Positions 1-5,148 of a stretch of 6,209 nt of DNA are shown here, piece by piece (position 1 is the stretch's first letter; every line of letters starts with the position of its first letter). The position numbers were made by a program, and so were the translations under genes. Origin of the DNA: Elusimicrobia bacterium RBG_16_66_12 (GTDB lineage: Bacteria; Elusimicrobiota; Elusimicrobia; UBA1565; UBA9628); contig MGUL01000057.1 in NCBI GenBank assembly GCA_001800005.1, positions 1 to 6,209 of the forward strand. Direction: 5' to 3'. The notes under the pieces are model-generated. The model made no database searches and was not told the origin of the DNA. It saw only the letters and a program-made list of their open reading frames with translations.

Positions 1-1495
1 GATTGACCAGCAGCGCCAGCTCATCGGTGTTCATCGGGGTCGTCAGGCCTTCAAACGGTCGACCCAGCGGATGAAGCAGCGGAGACCCACTGTCCGGAGC
101 ATGCAGCGCCAGCGAGGGATGACGGAAGGCGTCCAGCGCGGTTTGCACCTGGCCATCCCAGAGCGGGCCCAGGTCATGAGCCCGCACTGGCTCAAAGGCA
201 CTGCGCTCGCCGCTGATGAGCGCCTTCAGCTGTGCCTGCCCCTGGGCGGCCGCCTCGGCCTGATCGCTGATCATGTAGACGCCTACATTCCAGCATCCCT
301 GCGCCCGCGCGATCTCGAAGCGCTCGACCGTCTCGTCCAGCAACTGCGTGCAGGCTTCCGCATGGCGGTTGAGGATCTCGCGGCTGAAGGTGAGCGACTC
401 GCCACTGGTCGCCGCCAACGAAGTTGATGTCCCGAAGGTCCGCCCGAGCGTCTCGCCTTCGGTGGTCGACTGACTGGTACTGCCCGAGTCACTTGTGGAG
501 GGAAGTAGCTGTCCGAACATCCCAAGCATCCCGGAGAGCAAGAACGGGCCCCCGGCGGCCACCAACAGCCCCGACAGCCCTGCCAGGCCGATGGCCTTCA
601 ATCCCTTCTCGACCCCGGTGGCCTTCTCCAAGGCAGAGCCAAGCACGCCTTTGCTCTTGCTGGCGCTCTCGCTGGTGGAAGTGCTGGACGACCGCGAGGT
701 CGAGGTTGATTCGCTCTCATTCGTTGCTTCCGTCTCGGTGCGCCCGGTGCTGCGCCCCATCTGGACCGTGGAGCGGGTGAAGGCATGGATCTGCCCCGAG
801 AGCGAATGGCACGAGGAGATAATCTGCCCAACCTCGCGCTCCGCAATCGGTTCGGCGATCACCAGGTAGAGGTAGGGCTTCCCACGCAAACCGCGCATCA
901 GGCGATCGAGGGTCTGAGGCGCCTCGCCCGGTCCCGTCTCGGCCTTAGCCGAAGGGATTCCCGTGAAGGCGCGTGCGTAGCGGTAGGAGGACAGCGGGGC
1001 GTGCACCTTGGCCGCCACTTCCTTCGCATCCTTCAGGGGGCGCACACGCGTCCCTGGCCAATTCGAGCACAGGAACTCCCCGAGCTGGTCGGCGAACAAT
1101 CGCGGCTGGGTGGCGTCCTGCATGGACGTCACGCCCAGGTAGATGCGATTGCGTTCCCCATCGCTGGATAGCACGAACACCAGGGCGTACCGAGGGTCAT
1201 GGCAGGCAGCCAGGGTGGTGCGGATGGCGCTCAGCACGTCTGCCTCTGCCCCCCGGACGGGCTGACCGACCTGTTCGACTTCCAGCAGCGCAACGTCGCT
1301 CGGGATCGCTGTTTTCGTCTTCTTCAGCCGCAGGGTCTGGCGCTCGAACACCGGGGCGTCAAGATACTCCCTGCGCAATGCGAACAGCGTTGACTTGGAC
1401 AGCACTTCTCCCGCGGCGGATAGCATCTCCGGCGTGAGGGCCGGAAGTCTCTCGGCCAACGGAGAGCCTAAGGCATCGCCAGCTTCAGCCTTCAT
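1..1495 (-). CDS. HerA-like (DUF87/VirB4-type) ATPase, N-terminal part, runs off left edge
   Basis: The minus-strand frame stays open for 498 codons from ATG 1495 to the left edge, so the stop and probably the nucleotide-binding domain lie outside the window. The start is fixed by a 4-bp ATGA overlap with the stop of the Hsp70-FHA gene, which implies translational coupling. Visible layout: residues 1-245 are a globular alpha/beta region (e.g. YLYLVIAEPI at 208-217). Residues 249-282 are Ser/Thr-rich. Residues 301-331 are hydrophobic and Gly-rich, possibly a membrane or glycine-packed helix. Residues 333-367 are a second Ser/Thr-rich tract. Residues 369-445 hold a helix followed by GCWNVGVYMISD (400-411). 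The visible end, LTTPMNTDELALLVN, matches how I remember the stretch before the Walker A domain in HerA/VirB4-like proteins. The family call is from memory of such patterns; no Walker motif is visible. Another large multidomain protein with similar low-complexity tracts remains possible. Confidence 0.6.
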   Translation of the reverse strand, partial: MKAEAGDALGSPLAERLPALTPEMLSAAGEVLSKSTLFALRREYLDAPVFERQTLRLKKTKTAIPSDVALLEVEQVGQPVRGAEADVLSAIRTTLAACHDPRYALVFVLSSDGERNRIYLGVTSMQDATQPRLFADQLGEFLCSNWPGTRVRPLKDAKEVAAKVHAPLSSYRYARAFTGIPSAKAETGPGEAPQTLDRLMRGLRGKPYLYLVIAEPIAEREVGQIISSCHSLSGQIHAFTRSTVQMGRSTGRTETEATNESESTSTSRSSSTSTSESASKSKGVLGSALEKATGVEKGLKAIGLAGLSGLLVAAGGPFLLSGMLGMFGQLLPSTSDSGSTSQSTTEGETLGRTFGTSTSLAATSGESLTFSREILNRHAEACTQLLDETVERFEIARAQGCWNVGVYMISDQAEAAAQGQAQLKALISGERSAFEPVRAHDLGPLWDGQVQTALDAFRHPSLALHAPDSGSPLLHPLGRPFEGLTTPMNTDELALLVN

Positions 1496-3087
1496 GTCGC
1501 CCTCGAGTTTCCTTCCACTGCTGATCGCCGGAGGATGTACGATCGATCCCCGAATCGGATTCTTGTCCCATCCTTCACCGGGGCGACCTCCTGTGCACGC
1601 AGTCTCTCGCCATCCAGGAACGTGCCATTCGTGCTGCCCTGGTCCTTCAGGGAACAGCCAGTTCTCGCCACGATGAGTTCTGCGTGCCAGCGCGAGATCT
1701 TCTCGCTGAAGATAGGGATGGTGTTGGAGGCTGCGCGCCCGATGGTGCTGGCACCTGACCCGAGGACGGTCCTCTCCCCCGACTCCGAAATGAGCGCCCA
1801 TCGTTCCGCAGGCGCCTCGGCCGCTTTGTGGGCCGGCTCGATCCCGGTCATGAATAGCATCGAAAGACGACGCTCCGCCTTGTCGGCGCCGTATTCGAGA
1901 CTCACGCCCCGGACGACGGCTTCCCCCGGGTCGTCGGCGATCAAGATCGCCTGAACGCCGAAGCGTTGGCGCAGGTAGCGCACGATGCTGAAGAGCTGGG
2001 ACCCTCCACCCACCATGACAACCCGGCCTATGTCGCTCTCGTCGAGGCCCATCCCCTCCAGAGCGTGCGAGAACAGATCCAAGAATTGACTGTGTACGGT
2101 AGCTGTGATTGTCTCAAACCGGGCTTCGTCAAGCTCAACAGTGCCTCGGTAGACCTCCCCCTCCGCGCCGACCAGGGTCACCGTGCGCTGCGGGATGATC
2201 GTGGGCTCACGGCTGTGAAGGAGCTGCCGACTCAGCCCCTCCTTCATTTGCTGGGCGACCGAGCGCAGGGCGAAGCCTATCGCCACGTCCTTCTCCAGCG
2301 CCTCGAAGGGGATCCTCAGGACCTGCGCGATGTGATCACTGATGGCGGCATCGTACAGGCCACCTCCAACAGGTCCACCGAAACGAGCCAGGAAGACCGG
2401 CTCTTCGGCACCCAATTCGCTGGCCACAAGATCGGTCGTGCTGCCACCGACGTCCAGGATCAGCGTCACCCGCCCCGAGGGATCGGCTGGCAGAAGCGCG
2501 CTGCGGCGCAGGCTGTGTATCGCAGCTTCGGGCTCCGAAACGAATCGTACTTCGGGCTTGTCGCTCTCCGGGAAGCTCTCCCGCACCGCAGCCTTGAACT
2601 CGCCGAGGACTGCCCCTTCTTCATCCGTGCCCCAATGCACAGGGTGAGCAAAGCCAAAGACCACGTCGTCCGAGAAGGTCCCCCCGCGCCACTTCTCCTG
2701 GCGGATCCCCTCCACCAAGGCAGAGAGCATCAGCCGGGTGTACGCCAGCGCATCTCCGTGCGTGTAGAGCTGGCGTTGGGGAGGGAAGCTCGGCAGTAGG
2801 TGAGCGCCAATGGCGGGTTTGAAGTAGGCCCTGAGGCGATCACGATGGGTTGGGTTCTCCGACTGGGCGACGGCGGTCTCGCCATAGCACTCCAGGCCGT
2901 CCCCGGAACGGTTGAGGACGAGCGCTGCGGGAAGTCTGCGTTCTGTGAAACTCGTCAGCGGGGCAGGCGCCGGATCGCTGAGCATGCGGGCTCTGCGACC
3001 TTCGAGTTCATAAACCGTCCGGTAGAGCCGCCAGTTGGTTGCGCCGGGGTCGATCGCAAAGAGGGTCTTCTGCTGTGGTGACGGCAT
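1492..3087 (-). CDS. Hsp70-like (actin-fold) ATPase with C-terminal FHA domain
   Basis: The product is 531 residues from ATG 3087. A TTG at 3123 would add 12 residues, but neither start has a strong ribosome site and the ATG sits the usual short distance before the first motif. Residues 1-400 form an Hsp70-type nucleotide-binding domain: phosphate-1 loop DPGATNWRLYR (13-23), connecting VSEPEAA (183-189), phosphate-2 loop LDVGGSTTDL (211-220), adenosine motif VMVGGGS (357-363) and EAVVRGVSL (389-397). In place of the roughly 200-residue substrate-binding domain there is a linker of about 40 residues and then an FHA domain (about 440-518). The FHA signature is present: GR (450-451), SRWH (465-468) and DQGSTNGTFLDG (482-493), which are the residues that bind phosphothreonine. 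ATP binding and pThr recognition are therefore likely; chaperone activity is not shown. It is probably cytosolic, with no signal or membrane segment. It is the first gene of an operon with the HerA-like ATPase. Confidence 0.88.
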   Translation of the reverse strand: MPSPQQKTLFAIDPGATNWRLYRTVYELEGRRARMLSDPAPAPLTSFTERRLPAALVLNRSGDGLECYGETAVAQSENPTHRDRLRAYFKPAIGAHLLPSFPPQRQLYTHGDALAYTRLMLSALVEGIRQEKWRGGTFSDDVVFGFAHPVHWGTDEEGAVLGEFKAAVRESFPESDKPEVRFVSEPEAAIHSLRRSALLPADPSGRVTLILDVGGSTTDLVASELGAEEPVFLARFGGPVGGGLYDAAISDHIAQVLRIPFEALEKDVAIGFALRSVAQQMKEGLSRQLLHSREPTIIPQRTVTLVGAEGEVYRGTVELDEARFETITATVHSQFLDLFSHALEGMGLDESDIGRVVMVGGGSQLFSIVRYLRQRFGVQAILIADDPGEAVVRGVSLEYGADKAERRLSMLFMTGIEPAHKAAEAPAERWALISESGERTVLGSGASTIGRAASNTIPIFSEKISRWHAELIVARTGCSLKDQGSTNGTFLDGERLRAQEVAPVKDGTRIRFGDRSYILRRSAVEGNSRAT

Positions 3088-3145
3088 GGCCCTGCGCGTC
3101 CGTGATGCGCTGAAGGTGTCCAATCAGGGTGGTCATCGTTCAACT

Positions 3146-3162
3146 GGCCCATTGCCTGGGCC
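3146..3162. repeat. 17-bp palindrome in leader of the Hsp70-FHA operon
   Basis: GGCCCA, a 5-bp spacer TTGCC, then TGGGCC gives a perfect 6-bp inverted repeat. It overlaps an imperfect 12-bp tandem repeat at 3145-3156 and 3157-3168, which match at 10 of 12 positions. It lies about 60 bp upstream of the chosen start of the minus-strand operon, where a repressor site or leader hairpin would be plausible. Palindromes of this size arise by chance in GC-rich DNA, so a function is only suggested. Confidence 0.3.
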
Positions 3163-3180
3163 ATTGCGAAGGCTCTCCCC

Positions 3181-3220
3181 CCACAAGCTTCACGAGCCTT
3201 CTTCTTGTGGAACTACTATA
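3181..3220 (-). promoter_or_regulatory. Candidate promoter -10 with inverted repeat for the Hsp70-FHA/HerA operon
   Basis: On the minus strand TATAGT (complement of 3215-3220) matches the -10 consensus at 5 of 6 positions and is preceded directly by TG. I see no good -35 hexamer at 16-18 bp, so this is a weak call. Just downstream, spanning the expected transcription start, is the interrupted perfect inverted repeat CCACAAG (3181-3187) / CTTGTGG (3204-3210) with a 16-bp spacer. It could be an operator or a 5'-end mRNA hairpin. The leader to ATG 3087 would be about 120 nt. Confidence 0.3.
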
Positions 3221-3330
3221 CAGGAAAACCACCCGGGGAGGACCCGATCAGCCGGTTGCCATTCCCTTCCCCCCACCGGGCGGGTGCACCTCCCCACTCA
3301 CGCAGATGCCTTGGCGTGTCCTCAGGTACG

Positions 3331-3375
3331 CGAGAACCTTGCGCGGAATCAGGCGGAATCGGTACAAGGTTCTCG
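3331..3375. repeat. 11-bp inverted repeat enclosing a duplicated octamer
   Basis: CGAGAACCTTG (3331-3341) and CAAGGTTCTCG (3365-3375) are perfect inverted copies. The 23-bp loop contains GCGGAATC twice, at 3343-3350 and 3353-3360, exactly 10 bp apart. One helical turn between direct copies, inside a larger palindrome, is the geometry of a protein-binding site, although an RNA hairpin or a degenerate element end is equally possible. It lies outside any recognised gene. Confidence 0.5.
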
Positions 3376-3704
3376 ACCGTCAGGACAAGACTCCGGAAGG
3401 CCTTCGCTCGCCAGCCCGACTCTGGGGATCCTACCTGGGGCGATGCGCTGCCAATCCCTGCCTGCCACATCGGTATCCCGATCCCCGCCTTCCCGCCAAT
3501 GGCCCACACCGATCAGTTCTGGTAACATGCGCTTGTCGGAATCGATTCGCGTCATCGCGTGAGACCCAGAGAGGGGGTTTTCGGAGTCGCCGCGGACCTC
3601 AGGGCTATGAGGTCATGGCTGACGCGAGGGCTATCAAGACAGCCAATCCGGAAGGTCAGCGGTAGGGGGATTGACCGAGTTAGTTCACATCCGTGAGGTC
3701 GAGG

Positions 3705-3736
3705 CCGTTCGCCCCGGCGGACGCCGGCCCGAACGG
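3705..3736 (+). repeat. Nested GC-rich hairpin beside a tRNA-like 3' end
   Basis: CCGTTCG (3705-3711) pairs with CGAACGG (3730-3736), and inside it CCGGCG (3714-3719) pairs with CGCCGG (3722-3727). The two helices are separated by a symmetric CC/CC internal loop, giving 13 base pairs in 32 nt. The outer 3' arm runs straight into the T-arm-like sequence starting at 3735. There is no T-run, so it is not an obvious intrinsic terminator. Confidence 0.45.
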
Positions 3737-3760
3737 GGTTCGAGCCCCTCCGCGCCCACA
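3735..3760 (+). pseudogene. tRNA 3'-end-like fragment (T-loop plus acceptor-like strand)
   Basis: GGGGTTCGAGCCCC (3735-3748) looks like a tRNA T-arm with the invariant GTTCGA. It is followed by CGCGCCC and ACA, where an acceptor strand and an ACCA end would be. The wording resembles the 3' end of common bacterial tRNAs. A whole tRNA is not present: no upstream GGGCGCG pairs with the acceptor strand, no D-arm or anticodon arm can be placed, and with a standard 7-nt loop the T-stem has one wobble and one mismatch. It may be a decayed tRNA, an attachment-site scar left by an integrative element, or chance. The 10-mer CCGCGCCCAC recurs at 3851-3860. Confidence 0.25.
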
Positions 3761-3873
3761 GCGTCGTCAGCTATCCGAAAGAGAACGGGACTTCCCCGCG
3801 GACGTCAAGCCCATCCTCGACGGAGCGTCCCCGAAGCGAAGCGCAGGGGGCCGCGCCCACTATCGACGAACTC

Positions 3874-3906
3874 CAAACCCGGTTTCCCAGAGGGAAACCG
3901 GGTTTG
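3874..3906. repeat. Perfect 15-bp hairpin, REP/MITE-like palindrome
   Basis: CAAACCCGGTTTCCC (3874-3888) and its exact reverse complement (3892-3906) flank a 3-nt loop AGA. The arm itself contains the near-palindrome AAACCCGGTTT. No T-tract follows on either strand, which argues against a simple intrinsic terminator. The AAACCCGG-TTTC wording resembles palindromic interspersed repeats I recall from cyanobacterial and Chloroflexota genomes, so a REP-like or miniature element is the best guess. Copy number cannot be judged from one window. Confidence 0.6.
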
Positions 3907-4102
3907 ATGCTCCCCGCTGCCCTCAAGCCCTCGGGCAGCGCGCGCAAAACGGACCTTCCCGTCGGAGGCCGGCTCGAGCATCCCGGACTCGACCATCGCC
4001 CGCCAGTTCTCGATGATCGGGCTTGATCAGGCCCGCCTGCTGTTCCAGGCAATCATCGATAGTGGCGAGATGAAGTCCTCGATCTCCACCCAGGATAGCC
4101 CC

Positions 4103-4130
4103 TTGACAATCCGACAATAACCACGACAAT
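4103..4130 (+). promoter_or_regulatory. Sigma-70-type promoter for the argG leader
   Basis: TTGACA at 4103-4108 is a perfect -35 box. GACAAT at 4125-4130 matches TATAAT at 4 of 6 positions, with a 16-bp spacer. Transcription would start near 4137, about 235 nt before the argG ATG. The hexamer GACAAT occurs three times here (4105-4110, 4113-4118, 4125-4130), which may be a regulator's direct repeats or simply local bias. Confidence 0.55.
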
Positions 4131-4136
4131 ACGGAC

Positions 4137-4325
4137 AGACCATGCCTGACATGTGCACATCGTCCCGAGTTCCTTGCGGGAGCCCCCAGCCTCGCGCCCG
4201 TCGTCAGAGCCACCTCTCCCCAGGGGAAGGGTGGCAGGGTGTGCTGCGGGTAGGCTAAGCGCTCCTTAAGCACATACCGCCACGGCCAGACCGGGCCCTC
4301 CTTCCCAGGAGGGCCTTTCTGTTTT
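4137..4325 (+). promoter_or_regulatory. argG: Attenuator-like leader of argG, possibly a derived T-box
   Basis: About 190 nt separate the predicted transcription start from the end of a clear intrinsic terminator placed before argG, the layout of transcription attenuation. Competing pairings are visible. GCCACC (4209-4214) pairs with GGTGGC (4230-4235) in a hairpin, while GTGGC (4231-4235) can instead pair with GCCAC (4279-4283). GGGAAGG (4224-4230) is complementary to CCTTCCC (4300-4306), which would break the terminator stem. AGGGTGGCA (4228-4236) matches the first nine positions of the T-box core AGGGTGGNACCGCG, and AGGG could pair with CCCT (4296-4299). The rest of the core (ACCGC) appears only about 40 nt later, at 4276-4280, so a canonical T-box is not shown. 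A sensor of arginine or tRNA-Arg would fit the gene, but that is inference. Confidence 0.4.
4294..4325 (+). terminator. Rho-independent terminator in the argG leader
   Basis: GGCCCTCCT (4294-4302) pairs perfectly with AGGAGGGCC (4307-4315) around a TCCC loop. The 3' flank is TTTCTGTTTT (4316-4325). This is a textbook intrinsic terminator for plus-strand transcription. Since no gene is seen between the promoter at 4103 and this point, its likely role is attenuation in front of argG. A second small hairpin, ACCGCC (4327-4332) / GGCGGT (4350-4355), follows just before the ribosome site. Confidence 0.8.
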
Positions 4326-4360
4326 CACCGCCCGGGCCTCCGAATCCCCGGCGGTTGAGA

Positions 4361-4366
4361 AAGGAG
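4361..4366 (+). promoter_or_regulatory. Ribosome binding site of the argG remnant
   Basis: AAGGAG lies 6 nt before ATG 4373, a near-ideal Shine-Dalgarno. It fixes the start of the argG remnant and shows that the initiation region is preserved although the gene downstream is broken. Confidence 0.85.
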
Positions 4367-4372
4367 CAGCGA

Positions 4373-4770
4373 ATGTCGAAGCCGGAAATCCGGCGTATCG
4401 TGCTGGCCTACTCCGGCGGCCTCGACACGTCGGTCATCGTGCCCTGGCTGAAGGAGCACTACCGCTGCGAGGTCGTGTGCTTCACCGCCGACATCGGCCA
4501 GGGCGAAGAGCTCGGCGGACTGGAGGCCAAAGCGCTCGCCAGCGGGGCTGCCGGGCTGATCGTGCGCGACGTGCGCGAAGAGTTCGCCCGCGACTACCTG
4601 TTCCGCGTTCTGCGGGCCGGTGCCGTCTACGAACGCAAGTACCTGCTGGGCACCTCCATCGCATGGCCGTTGATCGCCTAGCACCAGGTGGACGTGGCCC
4701 TCGAGGTCGACGCGGACGCCGTCGCCCACGGGGCGCCCGGCTGCAGGCTCTGGACCCCGAGGTCGAGGTA
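4373..4770 (+). pseudogene. argG: argG remnant: argininosuccinate synthase N-terminus with stop and frameshift
   Basis: Argininosuccinate synthase joins citrulline and aspartate using ATP. The first 102 codons are clearly ArgG: P-loop-like AYSGGLDTS (12-20), TADIGQGEEL (38-47), VRDVREEFARDYLF (64-77), GAVYERKYLLGTSIA (83-97). The normal protein is about 400 residues. Codon 103, normally Lys, is TAG at 4679-4681. The frame then continues as HQVDVAL...DADAVAHGAPG to about 4740. There the segment equivalent to KGNDQVRFEL is missing and the frame shifts; LQALDPEVEV in another frame continues ArgG to about 4770. Residues that are conserved in the family as I recall it are changed: YEGKYPLGTSIARP has become YERKYLLGTSIAWP. 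The C-terminal two thirds is absent, so the gene cannot encode a working synthase. The promoter, leader and ribosome site look intact. The downstream boundary with the LysK-like remnant is uncertain by about 20 bp. Confidence 0.88.
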
Positions 4771-5055
4771 GGCAACGACGGGTTCTCCACGCCCGCCTAT
4801 CGCGGGGAGAAGAACTCACCCCTGGTACGCGTCTTCCTGGCCGCCATCCCTTCGCAGGGAGGGGAACCGTCCTTCGTTCTGAAGTCGGGTACGGCCGACA
4901 TGAACATCGTGGTGCCGGCATGGTCCTGCCCGGCGGTGGCTTGCGGGCCGGGGGAATCATCCCTCGACCACACACCGCGTGAGTACATGCTCCTGCCCGA
5001 GTTCGCCCGCGCTCGTCGGGTCCTGGCCCACGTGCTGCGGAAAATGGCCATCTGA
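4771..5055 (+). pseudogene. lysK: lysK-type amidohydrolase C-terminal fragment joined to argG remnant
   Basis: The open frame ends in TGA at 5053-5055. Its last 90 or so residues match the end of the LysK/ArgE/DapE-type hydrolase that releases lysine or ornithine from the LysW carrier protein. Recognisable parts are SPLVRVFLAAI, FVLKSGTADMNIVVPAW (family form KTGTSDMN), ACGPGESSLDHTPREYM (family form AYGPGDSxLDHTPxE) and the helical tail VLAHVLRKMA. A full protein would be about 350 residues, with the catalytic metal ligands mostly in the missing N-terminal part. It has no start codon or ribosome site of its own and follows directly on the broken argG. No stop interrupts it, but Tyr to Cys in the AYGPG motif and Arg to Pro after FLAAI suggest relaxed constraint. 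Assignment to LysK rather than another M20-family member is moderately sure. Confidence 0.72.
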
Positions 5056-5137
5056 GGCGGTCCCACTCCTCCCATTCCCCATCGTACGGGAACCTGAAGG
5101 CTCCAGCGAGCGTCTACAGGCGAAATCTTCGATTCAT

Positions 5138-5143
5138 GGGAGG
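5138..5143 (+). promoter_or_regulatory. Ribosome binding site of the lipoprotein gene
   Basis: GGGAGG lies 5 nt before GTG 5149 and 11 nt before ATG 5155. The spacing favours the GTG start, though ATG cannot be excluded. The difference is only two residues. Confidence 0.7.
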
Positions 5144-5148
5144 ACACT

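Larger units (their letters stand above)
3221..4102. other. Region without a convincing gene; several stem-loops
   Basis: No open frame here on either strand shows a recognisable domain, good start context or protein-like composition. The frames are short, Arg/Pro/Ser-rich and typical of non-coding GC-rich DNA. One minus-strand frame (3805-3996, 63 residues) starts in a protein-like way (MVESGMLEPASDGKVRFARA) and could be a remnant, but it reads through the 3874-3906 hairpin and is unsupported. Besides the separately listed hairpins there are smaller ones: GACCTCA/TGAGGTC at 3595-3614 and CAATCC/GGATTG at 3644-3673. The segment looks like a decayed or mobile-element-derived spacer, perhaps with uncharacterised structured RNA. 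Confidence 0.5.

Noticed and set aside
1966..2799. 277-residue plus-strand open frame
   Set aside because: It lies wholly antisense to the Hsp70-FHA gene, whose motifs are unmistakable. It has no recognisable domain and is a shadow of GC-rich coding DNA.
2955..3164. Small minus-strand ORF starting MAQAMGQLNDDH
   Set aside because: It begins in the leader of the Hsp70-FHA gene but overlaps its N-terminus in another frame. The repeated MAQA/MGQL start comes from the 12-bp tandem repeat, and the rest is low-quality sequence. A leader peptide is conceivable but unsupported.
3640..3680. Resemblance to the SRP RNA apical motif (CCGGAAGG near CAGCGG)
   Set aside because: Only a few bases agree. 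The conserved GGTCAGG/AGCAGC context and helix pairing are missing, so no SRP RNA was called.
3560..3760. Possible tmRNA or complete tRNA ending near 3760
   Set aside because: No 5' strand complementary to CGCGCCC occurs upstream, and no D-arm, anticodon arm or tag-peptide reading frame can be placed.
3923..4273. 116-residue minus-strand open frame in the gene-poor region
   Set aside because: It covers the argG promoter and leader in reverse, has no recognisable domain and no convincing ribosome site.
4679..4681. TAG in argG as a recoded (e.g. pyrrolysine) codon
   Set aside because: The codon replaces an ordinary conserved lysine, and the gene also has a deletion with frameshift and lacks most of its length, so plain decay explains it.
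4325..4975. 216-residue minus-strand open frame
   Set aside because: It is antisense to the argG/lysK remnant, is Arg/Pro/Gly-rich and has no domain. The plus-strand reading gives clear ArgG and LysK motifs.
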